From Tenodera sinensis (Eukaryota > Arthropoda > Insecta > Mantodea > Mantidae): a DNA stretch of 64,000 bases. Shown piece after piece: positions 25,690 to 39,700 of the stretch. The notes under the pieces were generated by a model. The model did no database searches. It was not told the DNA's origin and saw only the letters and a program-made list of their open reading frames with translations. Location: positions 122,070,680 through 122,134,679 of the forward strand of contig CM060971.1 in NCBI GenBank assembly GCA_030765045.1, written 5' to 3'. Both the position numbers and the translations under genes were made by a program. How positions within the stretch are numbered: position 1 is the stretch's first letter; the number at the start of each line of letters is the position of its first letter.

Positions 25690-26279
25690 TCTTCACAGTA
25701 CAAGAAGCCAATATATCACAAGAACAGGAAATATACTTTGAAATGGATCAGTACACTACACATATACTTCCAAAGGCTCGTCAAATAGCAAGTGGTATTC
25801 TTACAGGAATTAAAAGAAATATGAAAGCTACTATCCAAATCCAAAAAACAATGGAAGAACAAGATAAATCAGAAATAGTTAAAATTGAAGTATGGAAAAG
25901 TAACTACCACTATAGAATTTACAGTATCTACAATCCTCCAGACAATACACTAGATCTAAATTCTATTCCCATAGAACCCAAAAGTATTTTAATAGGTGAT
26001 TTTAATGCACACTCTCCTAGGTGGGGCTACAGAGATATAAATTCAGCAGGAAGAGTCATAGAAGATCTATTAAACTCGTCAACAATGGAATTAATATTTA
26101 ATCCAAATGATCCACCCACTTACCGTCATTATAATGGTTCGGGTACAAATCCTGATCTTCTGATGCTGTCATCTGACATAATTGACAATACAAAAAGAGA
26201 AATAATAGAAGACCCAGGTTCAGGCCACAGAATCACCATTAACTCCATAAGATACTTAAGCTTTCATGACTGGCATTGA
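25690..26279 (+). pseudogene. Non-LTR retrotransposon, endonuclease-domain fragment
   Basis: An open frame of 178 codons from 25743 (with likely older sequence just before it, reading EANISQEQEIYF) encodes an apurinic-type endonuclease domain. Landmarks are YRIYSIYNPPDN, ILIGDFNAHSPRWG (catalytic D and N), PTYRHYNGSGTNPDLLM (domain core) and DPGSGHRITI, where the usual SDH reads SGH, so the catalytic aspartate is lost. The domain ends in a stop and no reverse transcriptase follows. It is a dead fragment, probably of a Jockey-like or related LINE. Confidence 0.82.
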
Positions 26280-26435
26280 TCCAGTAGAAAGAAGTTTCTG
26301 GCCTAATTGGCCGTAGTCCAGTACATGATGTTTCACCCACCTCTCCGTCGAGCATCCTCGGAGATGCACCCAGCAATACATACACAGGGAGAGAGACTGC
26401 CCACTCCCTCCTATTGGCTATGTGTCTGCCAATCA

Positions 26436-26520
26436 CAGTGCAGGCTGCAGGCCCCATAGCACAGTTGATAGAGCACCTGCAAGAGGTCCCAGGTTCAATT
26501 CCCAGCAGGGGGGTAGGAAT
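26436..26520 (+). mobile_element. tRNA-derived SINE-like sequence
   Basis: GGCCCCATAGCACAGTTGAT, AGAGCACCTGCAAGAGGTCC and AGGTTCAATTCCCAGCAGGG line up as A-box-like and B-box-like segments. The segment is short and the anticodon arm is degraded. It is the head of a SINE or a decayed tRNA pseudogene. Confidence 0.55.
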
Positions 26521-26570
26521 TTTTCTCCACCCAAGATTATTCCTCATCCTTCCCTGAGTCTGGAAGTATA

Positions 26571-26892
26571 ATGGCAGCACCATGGCTGAGTGGTTAGACC
26601 ACTTGCTTACCACCTAGGTGGGACCTGCATGTGGTATTCGAGGTGAACGAAGCGGTGTCTGGGCGGGTTTCCCCTGCCATTCATTCCACCAACTGCTCCA
26701 TTATCACCCTTCCAATCATCCATTTCATATCATCCTCTTCCTCACTATCATACCTGATGCTTGGCTGACCACCTGCTTCCAGATCTTCACTCTGTCTGGT
26801 AGAGAGGTCCCTCTGCTCCCCGACAGGCGTCTGACCCTAGGCTGGCTTGTAAGTCCTACATAAGGGGAGGGTAATCAGGGAAAGAAGAAGAA
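26571..26892 (+). mobile_element. tRNA-headed SINE-like element ending in a purine tail
   Basis: It starts with ATGGCTGAGTGGTTAGACCA, a type-II tRNA D-arm-like segment, continues through a pyrimidine-rich body (ATTCATTCCACCAACTGCTC, ACCTGCTTCCAGATC) and ends GGGAAAGAAGAAGAAAACAA. The order is that of a SINE. No target-site duplication was recognised. Confidence 0.55.
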
Positions 26893-27339
26893 AACAATAA
26901 TAAGCTCACATTATGTGGAATTATATATTAGCGTGCTCCAATGTAATATGTCATATCAATGAACACATGAAAGGGGTTAAATGAGCCAAGGTCCATAGAG
27001 CTTAAAGTTACCCAACATTCATCTTCTCTGCATAAGGGAAAACCTCAGAAAAACCTTATCCAGATAGCTCAGCCTAACCAAAATTCAAACTCAGGACCTC
27101 TTGGACGGGAGTCTTCTCATCCTGCATTTCACAGACAACGCCGGCCGACACTAGCCTACTGATTAGGGCTAGGAGGTGCTTATTGTTCATGCACTCTAGC
27201 AGCACAAGAGTTAACAGGCTGGGAAGTAATGGTGAAGGTCCCAGCTACAAATTATGCCTGCAAATAAATAAGGCTTTTATAAGTGCTGAGGCTTTTATTC
27301 ATTTCTGTTTATGTTTTGAGAATGTTCTAGCAAATCATG

Positions 27340-27475
27340 TGTTATTATTATTTATTTCTGCCAACAAACTTACTGCTGATGTTTTCAAACACACAAGCCA
27401 TGTGTGGGAAATGTTTGAGAGGAAGAATCAGGACTGATTCGGAATTTGAACCACAGACTTTCCACTTCAAGTGCA
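27340..27475. repeat. SINE-like repeat related to the flank of the 25391-25645 hairpin
   Basis: GCCAACAAACTTACTGCTGA, AACACACAAGCCATGTGTGG and GAATTTGAACCACAGACTTT parallel 25333-25460. Only the reversed B-box-like part remains; it breaks off at the GTGCAG following. Confidence 0.6.
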
Positions 27476-27643
27476 GCTGCGGTTAGTTTACGTTTGTCAC
27501 CCTGTTTACATCTTACTGTGTTGTTCATGGAGCAATGTTTAGTTTAGAGTGTCCCAGAGCTCTTTCCAACGTTTGTGGTATATTCAGGCTAGGTTCACTA
27601 GTCAAGGTCAGAAATGCGTGTCAGAATCAGTAGGGAGGGAATT

Positions 27644-27738
27644 GTGACGTGACGTATCTCTCTATAGCAGCAGTGGTGGTTTCCAAAGGCTAGACATACT
27701 TATTTACTAACATGTAAGGTACCCAAGCATTAAAGTTC
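27644..27738. repeat. Leader sequence of the 78-bp satellite, copy 2
   Basis: Nearly the same as 22152-22246 and directly followed by the long 78-bp array. The boundary here reads TTGTGACGTGACGTATCTC. Sequence further left (27476-27643) shares nothing with the region left of the first leader, and I see no other feature in it. Confidence 0.85.
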
Positions 27739-30700
27739 AGGTATGGGTGAAGGGTGGGGTACTGTGGCATGACGTAGCTACTCCTAAATCAGAGCAGTAG
27801 CGTAATGCTGATTCTTAGGTATGGGTGAAGGGTGGGGTACTGTGGAGTGACGTAGCTACTCCTAAATCAGAGCAGTAGCGTAATGCTGATACTTAGGTAT
27901 GGGTGAAGGGTGACGTACTGTGGCATGACGTAGCTACTCCTAAATCAGAGCAGTAGCGTAATGCTGATTCTTAGGTATGGGTGAAGGGTGACGTACTGTG
28001 ACATGACGTAGCTACTCCTAAATCAGAGCAGTAGTGTAATGTTGATACTTAGGTATGGGTGAAGGGTGGGGTACTGTGGCATGACGTAGCTACTCCTAAA
28101 TCAGAGCAGTAGCGTAATGCTGATACTTAGGTATGGGTGAAGGGTGGGGTACTGTGGCATGACGTAGCTACTCCTAAATCAGAGCAGTAGCGTAATGCTG
28201 ATACCTAGGTATGGGTGAAGGGTGGGGTACTGTGACATGACGTAGCTACTCCTAAATCAGAGCAGTAGCGTAATGCTGATACTTAGGTATGGGTGAAGGG
28301 TGGGGTACTGTGGCATGACGTAGCTACTCCTAAATCAGAGCAGTAGTGTAATGCTGATTCTTAGGTATGGGTGAAGGGTGGGGTACTGTGGCATGACGTA
28401 GCTACTCCTAAATCAGAGCAGTAGCGTAATGCTGGTACTTAGGTATGGGTGAAGGGTGACGTACTGTGGCATGACGTAGCTACTCCTAAATCAGAGCAGT
28501 AGCGTAATGCTGGTACTTAGGTATGGGTGAAGGGTGACGTACTGTGGCATGACGTAGCTACTCCTAAATAAGAGCAGTAGCGTAATGCTGATTCTTAGGT
28601 ATGGGTGAAGGGTGACGTACTGTGAAATGATGTAGCTACTCCTAAATAAGAGCAGTAGCGTAATGCTGATTCTTAGGTATGGGTGAAGGGTGACGTACTG
28701 TGACATGACGTAGCTACTCCTAAATCAGAGCAGTAGCATAATGCTGATACTTAGGTATGGGTGAAGGGCAACGTACTGTGACATGACGTAGCTACTCCTA
28801 AATCAGAGCAGTAGTGTAATGCTGATACTTAGGTATGGGTGAAGGGTGGGGTACTGTGACATGACGTAGCTACTCCTAAATAAGAGCAGTAGCGTAATGC
28901 TGATTCTTAGGTATGGGTGAAGGGTGGGGTACTGTGGCATGACGTAGCTACTCCTAAATAAGAGCAGTAGCGTAATGCTGATTCTTAGGTATGGGTGAAG
29001 GGTGGGGTACTGTGACATGACGTAGCTACTCCTAAATCAGAGCAGTAGCGTAATGCTGATACTTAGGTATGGGTGAAAGGCAACGTACTGTGACATGACG
29101 TAGCTACTCCTAAATCAGAGCAGTAGCGTAATGCTGATTCTTAGGTATGGGTGAAGGGTGGGGTACTGTGACATGACGTAGCTACTCCTAAATCAGAGCA
29201 GTAGCGTAATGCTGATACTTAGGTATGGGTGAAGGGTGGGGTACTGTGACATGACGTAGCTACTCCTAAATCAGAGCAGTAGTGTAATGCTGATACTTAG
29301 GTATGGGTGAAGGGCAACGTACTGTGACATGACATAGCTACTCCTAAATCAGAGCAGTAGCATAATGCTGATACTTAGGTATGGGTGAAGGGTGGGGTAC
29401 TGTGACATGACGTAGCTACTCCTAAATCAGAGCAGTAGTGTAATGCTGATACTTAGGTATGGGTGAAGGGTGGGGTACTGTGACATGACGTAGCTACTCC
29501 TAAATCAGAGCAGTAGCATAATGCTGATACTTAGGTATGGGTGAAGGGTGGGGTACTGTGGCATGACGTAGCTACTCTTAAATCAGAGCAGTAGCATAAT
29601 GCTGATACTTAGGTATGGGTGAAGGGTGGGGTACTGTGGCATGACGTAGCTACTCCTAAATAAGAGCAGTAGCGTAATGCTGATTCTTAGGTATGGGTGA
29701 AGGGTGGGGTACTGTGACATGACGTAGCTACTCCTAAATCAGAGCAGTAGCGTAATGCTGATACTTAGGTATGGGTGAAAGGCAACGTACTGTGACATGA
29801 CGTAGCTACTCCTAAATCAGAGCAGTAGCGTAATGCTGATTCTTAGGTATGGGTGAAGGGTGGGGTACTGTGACATGACGTAGCTACTCCTAAATCAGAG
29901 CAGTAGCGTAATGCTGATACTTAGGTATGGGTGAAGGGTGGGGTACTGTGACATGACGTAGCTACTCCTAAATCAGAGCAGTAGTGTAATGCTGATACTT
30001 AGGTATGGGTGAAGGGCAACGTACTGTGACATGACATAGCTACTCCTAAATCAGAGCAGTAGCATAATGCTGATACTTAGGTATGGGTGAAGGGTGGGGT
30101 ACTGTGACATGACGTAGCTACTCCTAAATCAGAGCAGTAGTGTAATGCTGATACTTAGGTATGGGTGAAGGGTGGGGTACTGTGACATGACGTAGCTACT
30201 CCTAAATCAGAGCAGTAGCATAATGCTGATACTTAGGTATGGGTGAAGGGTGGGGTACTGTGGCATGACGTAGCTACTCTTAAATCAGAGCAGTAGCATA
30301 ATGCTGATACTTAGGTATGGGTGAAGGGTGGGGTACTGTGGCATGACGTAGCTACTCCTAAATCAGAGCAGTAGTATAATGCTGATACTTAGGTATGGGT
30401 GAAGGGTGGGGTACTGTGGCATGACGTAGCTACTCCTAAATCAGAGCAGTAGCGTAATGCTGATACTTAGGTATGGGTGAAGGGCAACGTACTGTGACAT
30501 GACGTAGCTACTCCTAAATCAGAGCAGTAGTGTAATGCTGATACTTAGGTATTGGTGAAGGGCAACATACTGTGACATGACGTAGCTACTCCTAAATCAG
30601 AGCAGTAGCATAATGCTGATACTTAGGTATGGGTGAAGGGCAACGTACTGTGACATGACGTAGCTACTCCTAAATCAGAGCAGTAGCATAATGCTGATAC

Positions 30701-33700
30701 TTAGGTATGGGTGAAGGGCAACGTACTGTGACATGACGTAGCTACTCCTAAATCAGAGCAGTAGCATAATGCTGATACTTAGGTATGGGTGAAGGGCAAC
30801 ATACTGTGACATGACGTAGCTACTCCTAAATCAGAGCAGTAGTGTAATGTTGATACTTAGGTATGGGTGAAGGGTGGGGTACTGTGGCATGACGTAGCTA
30901 CTCCTAAATCAGAGCAGTAGTGTAATGCTGATACTTAGGTATGGGTGAAGGGTGGGGTACTGTGGCATGACGTAGCTACTCCTAAATCAGAGCAGTAGCG
31001 TAATGCTGATACTTAGGTATGGGTGAAGGGCAACGTACTGTGACATGACGTAGCTACTCCTAAATCAGAGCAGTAGTGTAATGTTGATACTTAGGTATGG
31101 GTGAAGGGTGGGGTACTGTGGCATGACGTAGCTACTCCTAAATCAGAGCAGTAGTGTAATGCTGATACTTAGGTATGGGTGAAGGGTGGGGTACTGTGGC
31201 ATGACGTAGCTACTCCTAAATCAGAGCAGTAGCGTAATGCTGATACTTAGGTATGGGTGAAGGGCAACGTACTGTGACATGACGTAGCTACTCCTAAATC
31301 AGAGCAGTAGCGTAATGCTGATACTTAGGTATGGGTGAAGGGTGGGGTACTGTGACATGACGTAGCTACTCCTAAATCAGAGCAGTAGTGTAATGCTGAT
31401 ACTTAGGTATGGGTGAAGGGTGGGGTACTGTTACATGACGTAGCTACTCCTAAATCAGAGCAGTAGCGTAATGCTGATACTTAGGTATGGGTGAAGGGCA
31501 ACGTACTGTGACATGACGTAGCTACTCCTAAATCAGAGCAGTAGCGTAATGCTGATACTTAGGTATGGGTGAAGGGTGGGGTACTGTGACATGACGTAGC
31601 TACTCCTAAATCAGAGCAGTAGCGTAATGCTGATTCTTAGGTATGGGTGAAGGGTGGGGTACTGTGACATGACGTAGCTACTCCTAAATCAGAGCAGTAG
31701 TGTAATGCTGATTCTTAGGTATGGGTGAAGGGTGACGTACTGTGACATGACGTAGCTACTCCTAAATCAGAGCAGTAGCGTAATGCTGATACTTAGGTAT
31801 GGGTGAAGGGTGGGGTATTGTGACATGACGTAGCTACTCCTAAATCAGAGCAGTAGTGTAATGCTGATTCTTAGGTATGGGTGAAGGGTGGGGTACTGTG
31901 GCATGACGTAGCTACTCCTAAATCAGAGCAGTAGCGTAATGCTGATTCTTAGGTATGGGTGAAGGGTGACGTACTGTGACATGACGTAGCTACTCCTAAA
32001 TCAGAGCAGTAGTGTAATGCTGATACTTAGGTATGGGTGAAGGGTGGGGTACTGTGACATGACGTAGCTACTCCTAAATCAGAGCAGTAGCGTAATGCTG
32101 ATTCTTAGGTATGGGTGAAGGGTGGGGTACTGTGACATGACGTAGCTACTCCTAAATCAGAGCAGTAGTGTAATGCTGATTCTTAGGTATGGGTGAAGGG
32201 TGACGTACTGTGACATGACGTAGCTACTCCTAAATCAGAGCAGTAGCGTAATGCTGATACTTAGGTATGGGTGAAGGGTGGGGTATTGTGACATGACGTA
32301 GCTACTCCTAAATCAGAGCAGTAGTGTAATGCTGATTCTTAGGTATGGGTGAAGGGTGGGGTACTGTGGCATGACGTAGCTACTCCTAAATCAGAGCAGT
32401 AGCGTAATGCTGATTCTTAGGTATGGGTGAAGGGTGACGTACTGTGACATGACGTAGCTACTCCTAAATCAGAGCAGTAGTGTAATGCTGATACTTAGGT
32501 ATGGGTGAAGGGTGGGGTACTGTGACATGACGTAGCTACTCCTAAATCAGAGCAGTAGCATAATGCTGATACTTAGGTATGGGTGAAGGGTGACGTAATG
32601 TGACATGACGTAGCTACTCCTAAATCAGAGCAGTAGCGTAATGCTGATTCTTAGGTATGGGTGAAGGGTGGGGTACTGTGACATGACGTAGCTACTCCTA
32701 AATCAGAGCAGTAGTGTAATGCTGATACTTAGGTATGGGTGAAGGGTGACGTACTGTGACATGACGTAGCTACTCCTAAATCAGAGCAGTAGTGTAATGC
32801 TGATACTTAGGTATGGGTGAAGGGCAACGTACTGTGACATGACATAGCTACTCCTAAATCAGAGCAGTAGCATAATGCTGATACTTAGGTATGGGTGAAG
32901 GGTGGGGTACTGTGACATGACGTAGCTACTCCTAAATCAGAGCAGTAGTGTAATGCTGATACTTAGGTATGGGTGAAGGGTGGGGTACTGTGACATGACG
33001 TAGCTACTCCTAAATCAGAGCAGTAGCATAATGCTGATACTTAGGTATGGGTGAAGGTTGGGGTACTGTGGCATGACGTAGCTACTCTTAAATCAGAGCA
33101 GTAGCATAATGCTGATACTTAGGTATGGGTGAAGGGTGGGGTACTGTGGCATGACGTAGCTACTCCTAAATCAGAGCAGTAGTATAATGCTGATACTTAG
33201 GTATGGGTGAAGGGTGGGGTACTGTGGCATGACGTAGCTACTCCTAAATCAGAGCAGTAGCGTAATGCTGATACTTAGGTATGGGTGAAGGGCAACGTAC
33301 TGTGACATGACGTAGCTACTCCTAAATCAGAGCAGTAGTGTAATGCTGATACTTAGGTATTGGTGAAGGGCAACATACTGTGACATGACGTAGCTACTCC
33401 TAAATCAGAGCAGTAGCATAATGCTGATACTTAGGTATGGGTGAAGGGCAACGTACTGTGACATGACGTAGCTACTCCTAAATCAGAGCAGTAGCATAAT
33501 GCTGATACTTAGGTATGGGTGAAGGGCAACGTACTGTGACATGACGTAGCTACTCCTAAATCAGAGCAGTAGCATAATGCTGATACTTAGGTATGGGTGA
33601 AGGGCAACATACTGTGACATGACGTAGCTACTCCTAAATCAGAGCAGTAGTGTAATGTTGATACTTAGGTATGGGTGAAGGGTGGGGTACTGTGGCATGA

Positions 33701-36700
33701 CGTAGCTACTCCTAAATCAGAGCAGTAGTGTAATGCTGATACTTAGGTATGGGTGAAGGGTGGGGTACTGTGGCATGACGTAGCTACTCCTAAATCAGAG
33801 CAGTAGCGTAATGCTGATACTTAGGTATGGGTGAAGGGCAACGTACTGTGACATGACGTAGCTACTCCTAAATCAGAGCAGTAGTGTAATGTTGATACTT
33901 AGGTATGGGTGAAGGGTGGGGTACTGTGGCATGACGTAGCTACTCCTAAATCAGAGCAGTAGTGTAATGCTGATACTTAGGTATGGGTGAAGGGTGGGGT
34001 ACTGTGGCATGACGTAGCTACTCCTAAATCAGAGCAGTAGCGTAATGCTGATACTTAGGTATGGGTGAAGGGCAACGTACTGTGACATGACGTAGCTACT
34101 CCTAAATCAGAGCAGTAGCGTAATGCTGATACTTAGGTATGGGTGAAGGGTGGGGTACTGTGACATGACGTAGCTACTCCTAAATCAGAGCAGTAGTGTA
34201 ATGCTGATACTTAGGTATGGGTGAAGGGTGGGGTACTGTTACATGACGTAGCTACTCCTAAATCAGAGCAGTAGCGTAATGCTGATACTTAGGTATGGGT
34301 GAAGGGCAACGTACTGTGACATGACGTAGCTACTCCTAAATCAGAGCAGTAGCGTAATGCTGATACTTAGGTATGGGTGAAGGGTGGGGTACTGTGACAT
34401 GACGTAGCTACTCCTAAATCAGAGCAGTAGCGTAATGCTGATTCTTAGGTATGGGTGAAGGGTGGGGTACTGTGACATGACGTAGCTACTCCTAAATCAG
34501 AGCAGTAGTGTAATGCTGATTCTTAGGTATGGGTGAAGGGTGACGTACTGTGACATGACGTAGCTACTCCTAAATCAGAGCAGTAGCGTAATGCTGATAC
34601 TTAGGTATGGGTGAAGGGTGGGGTATTGTGACATGACGTAGCTACTCCTAAATCAGAGCAGTAGTGTAATGCTGATTCTTAGGTATGGGTGAAGGGTGGG
34701 GTACTGTGGCATGACGTAGCTAATCCTAAATCAGAGCAGTAGCGTAATGCTGATTCTTAGGTATGGGTGAAGGGTGACGTACTGTGACATGACGTAGCTA
34801 CTCCTAAATCAGAGCAGTAGTGTAATGCTGATACTTAGGTATGGGTGAAGGGTGGGGTACTGTGACATGACGTAGCAACTCCTAAATCAGAGCAGTAGCG
34901 TAATGCTGATTCTTAGGTATGGGTGAAGGGTGGGGTACTGTGACATGACGTAGCTACTCCTAAATCAGAGCAGTAGTGTAATGCTGATTCTTAGGTATGG
35001 GTGAAGGGTGACGTACTGTGACATGACGTAGCTACTCCTAAATCAGAGCAGTAGCGTAATGCTGATACTTAGGTATGGGTGAAGGGTGGGGTATTGTGAC
35101 ATGACGTAGCTACTCCTAAATCAGAGCAGTAGTGTAATGCTGATTCTTAGGTATGGGTGAAGGGTGGGGTACTGTGGCATGACGTAGCTACTCCTAAGTC
35201 AGAGCAGTAGCGTAATGCTGATTCTTAGGTATGGGTGAAGGGTGACGTACTGTGACATGACGTAGCTACTCCTAAATCAGAGCAGTAGTGTAATGCTGAT
35301 ACTTAGGTATGGGTGAAGGGTGGGGTACTGTGACATGACGTAGCTACTCCTAAATCAGAGCAGTAGCATAATGCTGATACTTAGGTATGGGTGAAGGGTG
35401 ACGTAATGTGACATGACGTAGCTACTCCTAAATCAGAGCAGTAGCGTAATGCTGATTCTTAGGTATGGGTGAAGGGTGGGGTACTGTGACATGACGTAGC
35501 TACTCCTAAATCAGAGCAGTAGTGTAATGCTGATACTTAGGTATGGGTGAAGGGTGACGTACTGTGACATGACGTAGCTACTCCTAAATCAGAGCAGTAG
35601 TGTAATGCTGATACTTAGGTATGGATGAAGGGTGACGTACTGTGGCATGACGTAGCTACTCCTAAATCAGAGCAGTAGCGTAATGCTGATACTTAGGTAT
35701 GTGTGAAGGGTAACGTACTGTGACATGACGTAGCTACTCCTAAATCAGAGCAGTAGTATAATGCTGATACTTAGGTATGGGTGAAGGGCAACGTACTGTG
35801 ACATGACGTAGCTACTCCTAGATCAGAGCAGTAGCATAATGCTGATACTTAGGTATGGGTGAAGGGTGGGGTACTGTGACATGACGTAGCTACTCCTAAA
35901 TCAGAGCAGTAGCATAATGCTGATACTTAGGTATGGGTGAAGGGTGACGTACTGTGACATGACGTAGCTACTCCTAAATCAGAGCAGTAGTGTAATGCTG
36001 ATACTTAGGTATGGGTGAAGGGTGACGTACTGTGGCATGACGTAGCTACTCCTAAATCAGAGCAGTAGTGTAATGCTGATACTTAGGTATGGGTGAAGGG
36101 TGACGTACTGTGGCATGACGTAGCTACTCCTAAATCAGAGCAGTAGTGTAATGCTGATACTTAGGTATGGGTGAAGGGTGACGTACTGTGGCATGACGTA
36201 GCTACTCCTAAATCAGAGCAGTAGCATAATGCTGATACTTAGGTATGGGTGAAGGGTGACGTACTGTGACATGACGTAGCTACTCCTAAATCAGACCAGT
36301 AGTGTAATGCTGATACTTAGGTATGGGTGAAGGGCAACGTACTGTGACATGACGTAGCTACTCCTAAATCAGAGCAGTAGCATAATGCTGATTCTTAGGT
36401 ATGGGTGAAGGGTGAGGTACTGTGACATGACGTAGCTACTCCTAAATCAGAGCAGTAGTGTAATGCTGATACTTAGGTATGGGTGAAGGGTGGGGTACTG
36501 TGGCATGACGTAGCTACTCCTAAATCAGAGCAGTAGTGTAATGCTGATACTTAGGTATGGGTGAAGGGTGGGGTACTGTGGCATGACGTAGCTACTCCTA
36601 AATCAGAGCAGTAGTGTAATGCTGATACTTAGGTATGGGTGAAGGGTGGGGTACTGTGACATGACGTAGCTACTCCTAAATCAGAGCAGTAGCGTAATGC

Positions 36701-39700
36701 TGATACTTAGGTATGGGTGAAGGGTGGGGTACTGTGACATGACGTAGCTACTCCTAAATCAGAGCAGTAGCGTAATGCTGATACTTAGGTATGGGTGAAG
36801 GGCAACATACTGTGACATGACGTAGCTACTCCTAAATCAGAGCAGTAGCATAATGCTGATACTTAGGTATGGGTGAAGGGTGACGTACTGTGGCATGACG
36901 TAGCTACTCCTAAATCAGAGCAGTAGCGTAATGCTGATACTTAGGTATGGGTGAAGGGTAACGTACTGTGGCATGACGTAGCTACTCCTAAATCAGAGCA
37001 GTAGTATAATGCTGATACTTAGGTATGGGTGAAGGGCAACGTACTGTGGCATGACGTAGCTACTCCTAAATCAGAGCAGTAGTATAATGCTGATACTTAG
37101 GTATGGGTGAAGGGTGACGTACTGTGACATGACGTAGCTACTCCTAAATCAGAGCAGTAGCGTAATGCTGATACTTAGGTATGGGTGAAGGGTGGGGTAC
37201 TGTGGCATGACGTAGCTACTCCTAAATCAGAGCAGTAGTGTAATGCTGATACTTAGGTATGGGTGAAGGGTGGGGTACTGTGACATGACGTAGCTACTCC
37301 TAAATCAGAGCAGTAGCATAATGCTGATTCTTAGGTATGGGTGAAGGGTGGGGTACTGTGACATGACGTAGCTACTCCTAAATCAGAGCAGTAGCATAAT
37401 GCTGATACTTAGGTATGGGTGAAGGGTGACGTACTGTGGCATGACGTAGCTACTCCTAAATCAGAGCAGTAGCGTAATGCTGATTCTTAAGTATGGGTGA
37501 AGGGTGGGGTACTGTGACATGACGTAGCTACTCCTAAATCAGAGCAGTAGCATAATGCTGATACTTAGGTATGGGTGAAGGGCAATGTACTGTGATATGA
37601 CGTAGCTACTCCTAAATCAGAGCAGTAGCATAATGCTGATACTTAGGTATGGGTGAAGGGTGGGGTACTGTGACATGACGTAGCTACTCCTAAATCAGAG
37701 CAGTAGCATAATGCTGATACTTAGGTATGGGTGAAGGGTGACGTACTGTGGCATGACGTAGCTACTCCTAAATCAGAGCAGTAGGATAATGCTGATACTT
37801 AGGTATGGGTGAAGGGCAACGTACTGTGACATGACGTAGCTACTCCTAAATCAGAGCAGTAGTGTAATGCTGATACTTAGGTATGGGTGAAGGGTAACGT
37901 ACTGTGACATGACGTAGCTACTCCTAAATCAGAGCAGTAGTGTAATGCTGATACTTAGGTATGGGTGAAGGGCAACGTACTGTGACATGACGTAGCTACT
38001 CCTAAATCAGAGCAGTAGTGTAATGCTGATACTTAGGTATGGGTGAAGGGCAACATACTGTGACATGACGTAGCTACTCCTAAATCAGAGCAGTAGCATA
38101 ATGCTGATACTTAGGTATGGGTGAAGGGTGGGGTACTGTGGCATGACGTAGCTACTCCTAAATCAGAGCAGTAGCATAATGCTGATACTTAGGTATGGGT
38201 GAAGGGTGGGGTACTGTGACATGACGTAGCTACTCCTAAATCAGAGCAGTAGTGTAACGCTGATACTTAGGTATGGGTGAAGGGTGGGGTACTGTGACAT
38301 GACGTAGCTACTCCTAAATCAGAGCAGTAGTGTAATGCTGATACTTAGGTATGGGTGAAGGGTGACGTACTGTGAGATGACGTAGCTACTCCTAAATCAG
38401 AGCAGTAGCATAATGCTGATACTTAGGTATGGGTGAAGGGCAACATACTGTGACATGACGTAGCTACTCCTAAATCAGAGCAGTAGTGTAATGCTGATAC
38501 TTAGGTATGGGTGAAGGGTGACGTACTGTGAGATGACGTAGCTACTCCTAAATCAGAGCAGTAGCATAATGCTGATACTTAGGTATGGGTGAAGGGTGGG
38601 GTACTGTGGCATGACGTAGCTACTCCTAAATCAGAGCAGTAGCATAATGCTGATACTTAGGTATGGGTGAAGGGTGGGGTACTGTGACATGACGTAGCTA
38701 CTCCTAAATCAGAGCAGTAGCATAATGCTGATACTTAGGTATGGGTGAAGGGTGGGGTACTGTGGCATGACGTAGCTACTCCTAAATCAGAGCAGTAGTG
38801 TAATGCTGATACTTAGGTATGGGTGAAGGGTGGGGTACTGTGACATGACGTAGCTACTCCTAAATCAGAGCAGTAGTGTAATGCTGATTCTTGGGTATGG
38901 GTGAAGGGTGGGGTACTGTGACATGACGTAGCTACTCCTAAATCAGAGCAGTAGCATAATGCTGATACTTAGGTATGGGTGAAGGGTGGGGTACTGTGGC
39001 ATGACGTAGCTACTCCTAAATCAGAGCAGTAGCGTAATGCTGATTCTTAGGTATGGGTGAAGGGCAACGTACTGTGACATGACGTAGCTACTCCTAAATC
39101 AGAGCAGTAGTGTAATGCTGATTCTTAGGTATGGGTGAAGGGTGGGGTACTGTGACATGACGTAGCTACTCCTAAATCAGAGCAGTAGCGTAATGCTGAT
39201 ACTTAGGTATGGGTGAAGGGCAACGTACTGTGACATGACGTAGCTACTCCTAAATCAGAGCAGTAGCGTAATGCTGATTCTTAGGTATGGGTGAAGGGTG
39301 CGGTACTGTGACATGACGTAGCTACTCCTAAATCAGAGCAGTAGCGTAATGCTGATACTTAGGTATGGGTGAAGGGTGCGGTACTGTGACATGACGTAGC
39401 TACTCCTAAATCAGAGCAGTAGTGTAATGCTGATTCTTAGGTATGGGTGAAGGGTGGGGTACTGTGACATGACGTAGCTACTCCTAAATCAGAGCAGTAG
39501 CGTAATGCTGATACTTAGGTATGGGTGAAGGGCAACGTACTGTGACATGACGTAGCTACTCCTAAATCAGAGCAGTAGCGTAATGCTGATTCTTAGGTAT
39601 GGGTGAAGGGTGCGGTACTGTGGCATGACGTAGCTACTCCTAAATCAGAGCAGTAGCATAATGCTGATACTTAGGTATGGGTGAAGGGTGGGGTACTGTG

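Noticed and set aside
28491..29018. Short minus-strand frames rich in leucine/serine
   Set aside because: By-products of the 78-bp satellite.
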